From positions 1-16,262 of the forward strand of contig DATKXO010000234.1 of assembly GCA_035528995.1 (NCBI GenBank): DNA of 16,262 nt, in the 5' to 3' direction. The position numbers were made by a program, and so were the translations under genes. The notes under the pieces were generated by a model that searched no databases, was not told where the DNA came from, and worked only from the letters and a program-made list of their open reading frames with translations. This DNA comes from DATKXO01 sp035528995 (GTDB taxonomy: Bacteria; Planctomycetota; Phycisphaerae; UBA1845). This document shows, in pieces, positions 7,452 through 16,154 of the stretch. Every line of letters starts with the position of its first letter. Position 1 is the first letter of the stretch.

Positions 7452-9315
7452 TTGGAACGTGTATTCCGGAGACACACAGCCGGGAAACCCCGTGTGGATC
7501 AATGTATATGCGTGGCGGGATGCAAGCGGAAACTGGACCGGCCCAGAACCGCTCGTCTTCTACAACGGGATTCCAGGATTCTACCCGGGCTATACTGACT
7601 ACAACGAACCCATCTCAATAACCACCCCCACCCTGGAGGCAACGTACAGCCTTTGGGCCCACGCATTCCCGACCGTCAGCGAAACGGTCGCCATTCAGGC
7701 GTTCAAAGACAACATCATCACGGCCGAAACGAACGTCGCCAAAGCACTTGGGATCGTGGACATCACGGAGCTCCCGGAAGGGGAATGTTTGGACTGGACT
7801 GAGGTCGGGACGAACGGTCAGCCCGCCGGGCGCGGGCACCACGCAATGGCATGGCACCCAACGAACGGCATCATCCTGTTTGGCGGCAGCAATCCTTCGC
7901 TTGGCTTATTAGGCGATACATGGGCATGGGACGGCAATCTCTGGACCGAAGTCCCGGCATCCGGTCCGCCCGCACGGTCTCAACATGCCATGGCCTACGC
8001 CCCCGCGTGTGGCAGTATCCTGCTCTTTGGGGGGTCCGGCGAGACAAGCGACTTAGACGACATGTGGTGGTGGGACGGCTCAAGCTGGACAGAGCAACCC
8101 AAAAGCGGCGATTGGCCATCGCCTCGGAGAGCCCACGCAATGGCGTACCACGAGAACGACGGCGTCATCGTATTATACGGCGGCGTCAGCAGTCCCTATC
8201 CCTGGACTTACCTCGATGACACCTGGGAGTGGGACTGCAACAACCCCGGGTGGACACTGCGCCCTGTCACCGGTCCGCCGGCCCGAGAGGGCCACGGGAT
8301 GGCCTATCATGGGGACACCGGCATTGTCATGTACGGTGGTGTTAACGGTTCAACACTGTACAATGACACCTGGACTTATGACGGCGGTACATGGACGCAA
8401 CTGGCGCCACCTGCCTCAACAATCGAGCCGGCCCGCGCGTGGGTATCAATGGGATTCGATGAGGTACGAGGACGCCTTGTACTTCTGGGGGGAAACCCTG
8501 ATGGCGTCGGCTCAGCCGTGAACGATACGTGGGAGTGGACGGGACAAGAATGGGAGCTCATCCATCCGAATGACCCACTGCGCCTGCCGCCAGCGCGGTC
8601 GCGCCACGCAACCGCATTCGACCCAGACCATCGAAAGACGGTGGTGTTCGGTGGCATTGCAACGGATAACAGCACGCACTTCAATGACACCTGGGTGTAT
8701 CCAGGGGTAGACAATGTGGACTGCAACACCAACGCCCTCCCGGACGCATGCGATATCGCCCAGGGAAGCAGCCAGGACTGCAATAACAGTGGTGTTCCCG
8801 ACGAGTGTGAACTTGACTCCGATGGCGACGCAATCATCGACGCCTGCGACAACTGCTCGAGCACGTCAAACCCGAGCCAGGACGATGTTGACAGCGACGG
8901 TATCGGCGATGCCTGCGACAACTGCCCGAGCATCTCAAACCCCAGCCAGGACGATGTTGACAGCGACGGTATCGGCAATTCCTGCGACAACTGCCCGAGC
9001 ACCTCAAACCCCACCCAGGACGATGCTGACAGCGACGGTATCGGCAACGCCTGCGACAACTGTCTCACCGACGCGAACCCGGACCAGGCCGATTTCGACA
9101 CTGATGGCATCGGTGATGCCTGCGACGGGGACATCGACGACGACGACGTCCTAAACGACGACGATGTTTGCGACAAAACACCGCTTGGCATGACTCCCAT
9201 TCTGGACGGTAGTTGCCTCCATGGCACATTGCGAGGCGACTATGATGGTGATTGCGACGTCGACCTGGCCGATTACGCCGCGTTCCAATTGGACTTTAGC
9301 GGCCCGAATCCATAG
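7252..9315 (+). CDS. Exported Kelch-repeat protein with thrombospondin type 3 and dockerin-like C-terminus
   Basis: ATG 7252 is preceded by AAAGGA with a seven-base gap and yields 687 residues. Residues 1-37 are a signal peptide ending ALTAPALA-like before D38. Residues 40-170 form an unassigned beta-rich domain. Six Kelch-type repeats follow (about 190-483), each with 'RxxHAMAYxxxxGxIxLFGG' and 'DTWxWDG..W'. Residues 490-515 carry the planctomycete-style 'DCNTNALPDACDI...DCNNSGVPDECE'. Residues 533-624 are calcium-binding thrombospondin type 3 repeats (DSDGIGDACDNC). The final 27 residues (RGDYDGDCDVDLADYAAF) resemble half a dockerin, with Asp-rich calcium loop. A cell-surface or matrix protein is likely. 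It follows the sigma/anti-sigma pair and may be their target or sensor partner. GC content and codon use are visibly lower than in its neighbours. Confidence 0.88.
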   Translation: MFMPASKRGSSATNAHVALPVCVLVATIGVLTAPALADHPDPELIILRAPSLPASVSGAQIVTGDFDWNVYSGDTQPGNPVWINVYAWRDASGNWTGPEPLVFYNGIPGFYPGYTDYNEPISITTPTLEATYSLWAHAFPTVSETVAIQAFKDNIITAETNVAKALGIVDITELPEGECLDWTEVGTNGQPAGRGHHAMAWHPTNGIILFGGSNPSLGLLGDTWAWDGNLWTEVPASGPPARSQHAMAYAPACGSILLFGGSGETSDLDDMWWWDGSSWTEQPKSGDWPSPRRAHAMAYHENDGVIVLYGGVSSPYPWTYLDDTWEWDCNNPGWTLRPVTGPPAREGHGMAYHGDTGIVMYGGVNGSTLYNDTWTYDGGTWTQLAPPASTIEPARAWVSMGFDEVRGRLVLLGGNPDGVGSAVNDTWEWTGQEWELIHPNDPLRLPPARSRHATAFDPDHRKTVVFGGIATDNSTHFNDTWVYPGVDNVDCNTNALPDACDIAQGSSQDCNNSGVPDECELDSDGDAIIDACDNCSSTSNPSQDDVDSDGIGDACDNCPSISNPSQDDVDSDGIGNSCDNCPSTSNPTQDDADSDGIGNACDNCLTDANPDQADFDTDGIGDACDGDIDDDDVLNDDDVCDKTPLGMTPILDGSCLHGTLRGDYDGDCDVDLADYAAFQLDFSGPNP
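8848..9123 (+). repeat. 69-bp tandem repeats coding thrombospondin type 3 units
   Basis: Four 23-residue units beginning DNC start at 8848, 8917, 8986 and 9055. The first three are almost identical at DNA level (each containing GACAGCGACGGTATCGGC); the fourth has diverged. This points to recent unit duplication, possibly with variable copy number. Confidence 0.88.
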
Positions 9316-9364
9316 CAGCACAGGCCAAGGTGGGAATGAGAAGCGGCTGATCGGCACTGACCGT

Positions 9365-11266
9365 CTACTGTGCGGGTGGGTGTTCGCCGCCTTGCAACAC
9401 CGCCCGTGCCCGGTCGCGTGCTGCCCACAGGTCGGCCGGTAGGGTGGTGGCTTTGCTGAGTTCGAGGCAGCGGTGGAAGGCCTCGAGCGTGTCGGTCGGG
9501 CGGTTTTGGGCGTCCATCAGCAGGGCCTGGTAGTACCACGCGTGCAGCGCGTCGGGGAAACGCTCGACGAGGCGGCGGACGTACGGCTCGGCCGCCGTCA
9601 GCTCCCCACGCTCGCGCCGCTCCTGGACGTACCCCACCAGGCCGTAATAGCTGTCCGGGTGCCGAGCCAGCACGGCCTCCGTCAACGCCAGGTTGCTCCG
9701 CCAGTTCTGCTGATACCGCCAGTTCACCGCGAACAGGGCGACGGCCGCCACACCAACCAACGCCAGAAGTAGGGCAGGTCGATGACCTGCCACCCGTAGG
9801 GCAGGTCGATGACCTGCCACACCGGCCGACGCCGCACCCAGGGCAGGTCGATGACCTGCCACACCGTCCGACGCCACACGTAGGGCAGGTCGATGACCTG
9901 CCGGCACCCTCTGCGAGCGCTCTCCTGCGTCCCCGCCCGGCCAGCCTCCCCGTGCCAGCCAATCCACTACACCGGCCACCAGCACCACCAGAAACGCGCT
10001 GGCCATGTACACCCACCGCTCGGCGAACAGCCAGTTCGCGGCCGGCACGAAATGACACGGAATCAGCAGGAACAGACCGGCCAGCGCCACCAGCAGCGAG
10101 GCCGTCCACCGCCGCCGTACGCCCAGCAGCACGACGCCCACCCCGGCAAGGAAAAGCACCCCGCCGGCCGCCACGTCCGCCCGCCACAGCGTTTGCGGCA
10201 GATCGAACCCGCCGACGCTCCAGATCGGACACAGCCCCACCGGCACCACGAACAGCCGCATCGCCAGGGCCAGCAGTGCCAACGGCGTTGCCAGCAGCGT
10301 GACACCCGGCGCCCGCACCAGCGGATTCGCGAACGGGCTCACCTGATCCACCGGCAAAACCGTCCGCCCGCCGAACATGACCCACCGGGCGAACAGAAAC
10401 GCGGCGACGGCCGCCACCATCCCCAGATAGTGCGACTTCGCCAGCCGATTGGCCGACTCGCGCAGTCCGGAGAGCCGGCGGGTCTCGCCCCCGTTCACAC
10501 CGGTCGGTGACCGTTGCTCGTCACCCGGTGCACCGGTTGCAAACCGGTGCCACACGTCCGCCAACATGGCGCCGCCGCGTCGGTGCCACATGTCCAGCAA
10601 CATCACGGCCGGCAGCGTCAGCACGCCGTGCTCTTTCGACGCGGCCGCCAGCAGCAGCAGCACGGCCGACACCAGGTGATACCGCACCGATACCTGCCGC
10701 TCGCCCGCCAGATACCCCGCATGCCCATACAGGACGGCCAGGGCGAAGACGGCCGCCAGCAGTTCCGCCCGCCCCACCACCAGTGCCACCGCATCGGCAT
10801 GGATCGGATGCACCGCGAACAGCACACCCGCCACCCAGGTGCACACGCTCGGCGTGCGTAGCGACCGGCGCCCTCGCCGGCCGTTCCGGGCAACAACGCC
10901 CCCCGGTGGGAACGACCCACCCCGCAACCCCCACAGCCGCCCCGCCAGCAGCCCCACCAGCACCGCGCACACTCCGTGCAGCACCGCATTGGTCGCCCGA
11001 TACCCCGCCGCCCGCTGGCCGAACACCGCGTAGTTCAGCCGCAGCGACAGCATGGTCACCGGCCGATACAGCGGATCGTTGCCGAACTCCCGCGGCCAAT
11101 ACGGCCGGCGCACGCAGTCCAGCCACGCCCCGCCACAGACCGTCGGATTGTCGCGAATGATGAATACGTCGTCGAAGACGAATGGATAGCCGCACTGCGG
11201 CAGATAGGCCGCCACCCCCAGCAGACCGATGATCAGCGCCTGCGTCCAGCGCCTGGCCACGTTCAC
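9365..11266 (-). CDS. TMTC-like multi-pass membrane glycosyltransferase with C-terminal TPR
   Basis: I place the start at GTG 11266 (633 residues), because AGGA lies six bases upstream and the first helix follows at once; GTG 11269 is also possible, and the longer open frame to 11419 only translates the hairpin insert. Motifs match the TMTC/GT-C group: FVFDDVFIIRDNP after the first helix (the Asp-Asp of the first outer loop), PLYRPVTMLSLRLNYAVFG, HPIHADAVALVVGRAELLA and SKEHGVLTLPAVMLLDMW. About ten membrane helices are followed by TPR-like helices (LTEAVLARHPDSYYGL, HAWYYQALLMDAQ). Eukaryotic TMTC proteins are O-mannosyltransferases; bacterial substrates are unknown. Two loops carry extra repeat-derived peptides: around MWHRRGGAMLADVWHRFATG and four GHRPAL copies. 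It follows fumarase beta on the same strand, separated by the hairpin insert. Confidence 0.78.
   Translation of the reverse strand: MNVARRWTQALIIGLLGVAAYLPQCGYPFVFDDVFIIRDNPTVCGGAWLDCVRRPYWPREFGNDPLYRPVTMLSLRLNYAVFGQRAAGYRATNAVLHGVCAVLVGLLAGRLWGLRGGSFPPGGVVARNGRRGRRSLRTPSVCTWVAGVLFAVHPIHADAVALVVGRAELLAAVFALAVLYGHAGYLAGERQVSVRYHLVSAVLLLLAAASKEHGVLTLPAVMLLDMWHRRGGAMLADVWHRFATGAPGDEQRSPTGVNGGETRRLSGLRESANRLAKSHYLGMVAAVAAFLFARWVMFGGRTVLPVDQVSPFANPLVRAPGVTLLATPLALLALAMRLFVVPVGLCPIWSVGGFDLPQTLWRADVAAGGVLFLAGVGVVLLGVRRRWTASLLVALAGLFLLIPCHFVPAANWLFAERWVYMASAFLVVLVAGVVDWLARGGWPGGDAGERSQRVPAGHRPALRVASDGVAGHRPALGAASAGVAGHRPALRVAGHRPALLLALVGVAAVALFAVNWRYQQNWRSNLALTEAVLARHPDSYYGLVGYVQERRERGELTAAEPYVRRLVERFPDALHAWYYQALLMDAQNRPTDTLEAFHRCLELSKATTLPADLWAARDRARAVLQGGEHPPAQ
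9772..9902. repeat. Four identical palindromes in frame within the TMTC-like gene
   Basis: GGGCAGGTCGATGACCTGCC occurs exactly four times, at 9772-9791, 9799-9818, 9841-9860 and 9883-9902. Each contains the perfect stem GGCAGGTC/GACCTGCC with loop GAT. The last three are spaced 42 bases apart with similar spacers, so they form a tandem array. On the minus strand they encode four GHRPAL peptides in the loop before the last membrane helix. Confidence 0.95.
10530..10550. repeat. Dispersed hairpin copy within the TMTC-like gene
   Basis: GCACCGGTT/AACCGGTGC with a 3-base loop, followed by CACAC. Bases 10530-10555 match 4820-4845 at 25 of 26 positions. On the minus strand it encodes WHRFATGAP in a loop of the membrane protein. 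Confidence 0.9.
10545..10603. repeat. 36-bp period direct duplication next to the hairpin
   Basis: Bases 10545-10567 and 10581-10603 match at 20 of 23 positions. The duplication encodes MLLDMWHR and MLADVWHR, twelve residues apart, adjoining the hairpin at 10530-10550. The hairpin and the duplication may have arisen together. Confidence 0.75.
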
Positions 11267-11433
11267 CACCGATCCTGGTTCGTAACACCTCCGGCAGCAT
11301 TCGGTCTTGTGTGCCACGGGCGGCTTGTCCGCCCGTGCGGTCTTCCGGGTGGGCATCGGAGCACAGACACTGGCAGGCAAGCTGCCAGTGGCACCCACCT
11401 GAACCGTAACAGACCGCACCGATCCTGGTTCGT
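11267..11433. repeat. 133-bp hairpin block bounded by 17-bp direct repeats
   Basis: CACCGATCCTGGTTCGT occurs at 11267-11283 and 11417-11433. The 133 bases between contain one hairpin at 11315-11337 (CACGGGCGG/CCGCCCGTG) and a nested inverted repeat at 11338-11416: outer CGGTCT/AGACCG, middle GGTGGG/CCCACC (11348-11353 and 11394-11399), inner CACTGGCAG/CTGCCAGTG (11368-11390). The outer arm ends exactly at the second direct repeat, as an inserted element would. The repeat copy at 11267 carries the ribosome site of the TMTC-like gene. Confidence 0.85.
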
Positions 11434-11458
11434 GCCCGAACGCGAGCCGATGCGTCGT

Positions 11459-12076
11459 TTACCTGGCCAGCAGCTCCTGCAGCTTCTTCTGCGAGTCGGC
11501 CCGCACCTTGTCGTGCAGGCTGTTCCCGTGCGAGTCCATGGTCACCACGCAGGGGAAGTCCTCGACCCGGATCTTCCAGAACGCCTCCGGCACGCCGAAG
11601 TCGAGCTTGAACACGTCCACCACTTCCTTGCAGCTCTCGGCGATGAGCGTGGCCGCCCCGCCGATGGCGTGCAGGTAGACCGCCCCGTGGGCCTCACAGC
11701 CGGCCAGCGTCTTCTCCCGCATGCCGCCCTTGCCGATCACCGCCCGCAGCTTGAAGTGGGCGAACACGTCGGCCTCGTAGGGCTCCTCGCGGATGCTCGT
11801 GGTCGGACCGGCCGCCACGAACTCGTACTTCCCGTCGTCGCGCTTCCGGACCACCGGCCCGCAGTGATACAGCACGCCGCCGGCCAGCCCCTTCTTCAGC
11901 TCCGCGTAGACCTCCTTCTCAGAGGCCGGGCACTCGCCCTGGATGAAGTTCTCCATCATGTACTTGTGGCCGGCGTCACGGGCCGTGTAGATCACCCCGC
12001 TGAGCAACACCTGATCGCCGACCTTGAGGCCGCGAATCTGCTCCTCACTGATGGGAACGGTCAGTTTGATGGCCAC
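11459..12076 (-). CDS. Fumarate hydratase class I, beta (C-terminal) subunit
   Basis: This 205-residue protein begins with GTG 12076, preceded by GGAGG with a good gap. It matches the C-terminal half of class I iron-sulfur fumarases (and tartrate dehydratase beta): TARDAGHK (31-38), GPTTSIRE (90-97), GKGGM (115-119), GVPEAFW (161-167) and DSHGNS (181-186). With the alpha subunit it should hydrate fumarate to L-malate in the citric acid cycle. Two-gene class I enzymes are normal in many bacteria and archaea, though the genes are usually adjacent; here a third gene separates them. The HIT-like gene stop lies one base upstream of this start, so the two are coupled. Tartrate dehydratase is the main alternative, but TCA context and alpha sequence favour fumarase. 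Confidence 0.88.
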   Translation of the reverse strand: MAIKLTVPISEEQIRGLKVGDQVLLSGVIYTARDAGHKYMMENFIQGECPASEKEVYAELKKGLAGGVLYHCGPVVRKRDDGKYEFVAAGPTTSIREEPYEADVFAHFKLRAVIGKGGMREKTLAGCEAHGAVYLHAIGGAATLIAESCKEVVDVFKLDFGVPEAFWKIRVEDFPCVVTMDSHGNSLHDKVRADSQKKLQELLAR

Positions 12077-12077
12077 G

Positions 12078-12815
12078 TCACTTCCTCCGTTTCGTTTTCT
12101 TGCCTGTAGTCTGCTTCATGGCTTTGGGGTTGGGCGCCTCCCGGTTGCCGTCTCGCTTTCCCGCGGACTCCTTCAACTCCTTGGCGGCGCCCTCGTGCAG
12201 TTCGTTGGCGAGCTTGGGAAGGAGAAAATATTCAGCGGCGCATTTGTTAAGCGCCTCTTTGGACGGAAAGTCAACCTCCAGTCGATCGACCTCGTCTTCA
12301 CGTTCGCCAAGCCATCCAAGCAATCCACCCTTCTGCGAGGGCAATGTGCAGTGACGGTCTTGGAATCGCTTGTGGCACTCGACTTCGTGCGACTGAAAGT
12401 ACGGAACCAGGTGGACCTTGAGCAAGCTGTGCGTGTCTGGGCACTTGTGTTGCTCGTCCGCACTGGACCGGAGTATCAGCGTCTTCAAGTACTTCCCGCT
12501 CGTCTCAGTCCACCGTGCAAGGTCCGCCCAGATGGCGTTCTCGTGCGTCGGCACGTCCTGCGCCCTACTTTTTTCGAACTGGCTTTCGAACGTCTTGATG
12601 GCAGCGCTGATGTAAGGCACGGCCTTCTCGAACATTTCGTCGTCCGACAGTTTTGGCTTCACGTCCACAACCAGTTGTGAGTGCCCAAATGTCAAAGGTG
12701 CCCGACACAGGAAGACGAAGACTTCGGCCGTCTCCCAGTGATTGTGGTCTCTCAGCCAACAATGTCTCCCTAAATACGTCTTCTTCTTAGAATACGGCTC
12801 CTTGGTCTTGGCCAT
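12078..12815 (-). CDS. Uncharacterised protein, probably a degenerate HIT-like fold
   Basis: Start ATG 12815 (245 residues) has GGAGG six bases upstream. The N-terminal part reads VFVFLCRAPLTFGHSQLVV (32-50), close to the 'aPxxpGHxLvvP' segment of histidine-triad proteins, and LLKVHLVPYF (131-140) occupies the place of the catalytic HxHxHxxPR motif but keeps only one His. GGLLGWLGEREDEVDRLE (163-180) follows, then a helical region and a Lys-rich tail (KKTKRRK). So I infer a HIT-superfamily fold that has lost nucleotide hydrolase residues; this is from motifs only. It lies between fumarase alpha (15-base gap) and beta (1-base gap), all on one strand, so co-expression with the fumarase is expected. 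Its GC content is clearly lower than the flanking subunits, which may mean later insertion. Confidence 0.72.
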   Translation of the reverse strand: MAKTKEPYSKKKTYLGRHCWLRDHNHWETAEVFVFLCRAPLTFGHSQLVVDVKPKLSDDEMFEKAVPYISAAIKTFESQFEKSRAQDVPTHENAIWADLARWTETSGKYLKTLILRSSADEQHKCPDTHSLLKVHLVPYFQSHEVECHKRFQDRHCTLPSQKGGLLGWLGEREDEVDRLEVDFPSKEALNKCAAEYFLLPKLANELHEGAAKELKESAGKRDGNREAPNPKAMKQTTGKKTKRRK

Positions 12816-12830
12816 CACCAACCTCCGCGT

Positions 12831-13706
12831 TCACGGCGCCTCGATCGCCACCTTGCCGTCCTTGACCGTCATGATCTTCCGCCGGTCGGCCCAGCACATG
12901 TAGGCGATCGACACGAAGAACGAAGCCGGCACGCGGTGCAGTTGGCCCATCTTCACGCCCAGCACCGTCGTCTGGCCGCCGAAGCCCATCGGCCCGATGC
13001 CCAGCTCGTTGATCTCGCGATGGGTCTGCTTTTCCAACTTGTCCAGTTCGGGATCGGGGTTCGTGTCCGTCAGCGGGCGGAAGAGCTGCTCCTTGGCCTT
13101 GATCGTGCTGCTGCCCCGATCGCCGCCGATGCCCACGCCCAGAATCCCCGGCGCGCAGCCCAGCCCCTGGGCCTTGAACGCCGCGTCCAGCACCGCCTTC
13201 CGCACGCCCTTGACGTCTCGCGACGCCGGAAACTCCGGCGACGGAACGCTGTACTGACAGCCGCAGTTCTCCGACCCGCCGCCCTTGAGCATCAGCCCCA
13301 CCTGCAGGTGGTCGTGGTCCCACTCTTCGAAGTGGATGGTGGGGAAGTCCACGCCCGTGTTGTCGCCGGTGTTCTTGCCGGACAGGGCACCCACAGCGTT
13401 GGGTCGCATGTACGACCGCTCGGTCGCGATCCGCACCGCCTCCGCGATCTGTTCCCGCAGGATGCGCTGCGACATGCCCGGCGGATACCACACGTGGAAG
13501 ATCGGTGTGCCCGTGTCCTGGCAGATCGGGCGGCCGGTCTTCCGCGACATCTGCACGTTCTCCAGAACCGTGCTCAACGCCCCTTCCGCCGCAGAACCCT
13601 TCTCCTCCACCTTGCAGGCGTCGGTCAGGGCCTTTTCGACGTCGGGCGACAGGTCCGTCGAGGTGGATTTGATCAGTTCGACGAGGTGCTCGGTAAGGTT
13701 TTCCAT
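12831..13706 (-). CDS. Fumarate hydratase class I, alpha (N-terminal) subunit
   Basis: ATG 13706 has GGGAG six bases upstream and gives 291 residues, normal for the alpha subunit. It carries the iron-sulfur hydro-lyase signatures RPICQDTGTP (59-68, C62), KGGGSENCGCQ (141-151, C148/C150) and GLGCAPGILGVGIGGDRGS (181-199, C184); three of these cysteines should hold the oxygen-sensitive [4Fe-4S] cluster whose free iron binds substrate. GKNTGDNTGVDFPTIHF (110-126) is also typical. It forms the active enzyme with the beta subunit encoded at 11459-12076. It is the first gene of the group and has a strong-looking promoter upstream. Tartrate dehydratase alpha is a related alternative. Confidence 0.92.
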   Translation of the reverse strand: MENLTEHLVELIKSTSTDLSPDVEKALTDACKVEEKGSAAEGALSTVLENVQMSRKTGRPICQDTGTPIFHVWYPPGMSQRILREQIAEAVRIATERSYMRPNAVGALSGKNTGDNTGVDFPTIHFEEWDHDHLQVGLMLKGGGSENCGCQYSVPSPEFPASRDVKGVRKAVLDAAFKAQGLGCAPGILGVGIGGDRGSSTIKAKEQLFRPLTDTNPDPELDKLEKQTHREINELGIGPMGFGGQTTVLGVKMGQLHRVPASFFVSIAYMCWADRRKIMTVKDGKVAIEAP

Positions 13707-13760
13707 CGCCTACTCCCTGAAGCTCAATTGTTTACAGGCTCATCCAGGCGCAGATACTGG

Positions 13761-13788
13761 ATTATCGTTTCGGTGCCAGGTACGTCAA
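13761..13788 (-). promoter_or_regulatory. Sigma70-type promoter of the fumarase class I operon
   Basis: On the minus strand TTGACG (13788-13783) and GATAAT (13766-13761) are separated by 16 bases, each matching the consensus at five of six positions. Transcription would start near 13753, leaving a leader of about 47 bases before ATG 13706. Confidence 0.65.
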
Positions 13789-13807
13789 CACGGGCCCCGG
13801 CATGTGC

Positions 13808-13826
13808 CACCGGGCTCCGACCGGTG
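13808..13826. repeat. Hairpin between the divergent fumarase genes
   Basis: CACCGG and CCGGTG enclose GCTCCGA, preceded by TGC. It has the form of the dispersed hairpins and lies between the fumarase alpha promoter and the fumC start. No T-run is present. Confidence 0.6.
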
Positions 13827-13888
13827 CGCCCGGCGGGTCCGCTGACCGATCAAGAGCACGCTCCGTGCCAGCAAGGGGTCTTTTCAAG

Positions 13889-15289
<1,401 letters not shown>

Positions 15290-15296
15290 CCGGACA

Positions 15297-15355
15297 GGGC
15301 AGGCTTCGCCGACCTGCCCGGGTGGCTGACTGGCACGGTCTGGCGCGGTGCGCCA
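15297..15355. repeat. Two hairpins after fumC
   Basis: GGGCAGG/CCTGCCC with loop CTTCGCCGA spans 15297-15319; TGGCGC/GCGCCA with loop GGT spans 15341-15355. The first resembles the dispersed hairpins. Neither has a following T-run, so a terminator role is uncertain. Confidence 0.7.
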
Positions 15356-15409
15356 AGGTGGATGCCGTAACAGATGGTTTAGGGGTCGTGGACCGCGGAG
15401 GAATTCGGG

Positions 15410-16126
15410 ATGACAGAATCAGAAACGAGCCAGGCGCCTCCGCCCGTCAGATCACTCTGCTGGCGGTTATTGCCACGGTTCGTGATCGGGCTGTGTGTCT
15501 GGGGTGGGTTGCTTCTCGGCGCGGCGGGCACGTGGTCCTGGCTGCGCGGCTGGCTGCAACTGGCCCTGTGGTCGCTGACGGCCATGGCAAACTTCAGCAT
15601 CCTGCTGCGAGTCAACCCGGCCGTCATCGAGGCTCGCCTGAACAGCAAGCAAATCACCGAGCGATTCGACAAGGTCATTGTGCTGCTGTTGTTCGCGGGC
15701 ACGGTGGCGATTCCGGTCCTCGCCGGCCTCGACGCTGTGCGTTACGCATGGTCTGCCGCCCCGCTGTGGACCCTCTGGCTGGGGATCGTCCTCCACGCCG
15801 GAGGCGACGCCATCATGGTCTGGGCCATGGCGGTGAATCCTTATTCGGAGGGGATCGTGCGCGTCCAGACGGAGCGAGGCCACCACGTGATCTCCACAGG
15901 CCCGTACGCACTGGTCAGGCACCCGATGTACACGGGCGGGCTCATCCTGGCGGCCGGCATGCCGCTGGTGCTGGGCTCGTGGTGGACGTTCGTTCCCGTT
16001 GGCCTGCTGACGACGGGCCTGGTCATCCGCACTTTCTTCGAGGAGAACGTGCTGCGGCGCGACCTGCCGGGTTACGAGGAATACACCCGCCGCACCCGTT
16101 GCCGACTCCTGCCGGGAGTCTGGTAG
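15410..16126 (+). CDS. Isoprenylcysteine carboxyl methyltransferase (ICMT) family membrane protein
   Basis: ATG 15410 has GGAGG eight bases upstream; the product has 238 residues. Membrane helices are seen at about 22-40, 47-66, 88-108, 118-140 and 178-205. The C-terminal core STGPYALVRHPMYTGGL (162-178), then EEN (211-213) and LPGYEEYTRRTRCRLLPG (219-236), is the S-adenosylmethionine-binding signature of the ICMT/PEMT superfamily. Bacteria lack the eukaryotic prenylated-protein pathway, so the substrate (lipid or other small hydrophobic acceptor) is unknown. It follows fumC on the same strand after 120 bases with two hairpins, so it may be an independent unit. Confidence 0.85.
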   Translation: MTESETSQAPPPVRSLCWRLLPRFVIGLCVWGGLLLGAAGTWSWLRGWLQLALWSLTAMANFSILLRVNPAVIEARLNSKQITERFDKVIVLLLFAGTVAIPVLAGLDAVRYAWSAAPLWTLWLGIVLHAGGDAIMVWAMAVNPYSEGIVRVQTERGHHVISTGPYALVRHPMYTGGLILAAGMPLVLGSWWTFVPVGLLTTGLVIRTFFEENVLRRDLPGYEEYTRRTRCRLLPGVW

Positions 16127-16154
16127 ACAAGAGAAGACTAAAACGGGTGTCAGG

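Noticed and set aside
15297..15355. Rho-independent terminator after fumC
   Set aside because: Stable stems are present but no T-run follows on either strand; the first resembles the dispersed hairpins.
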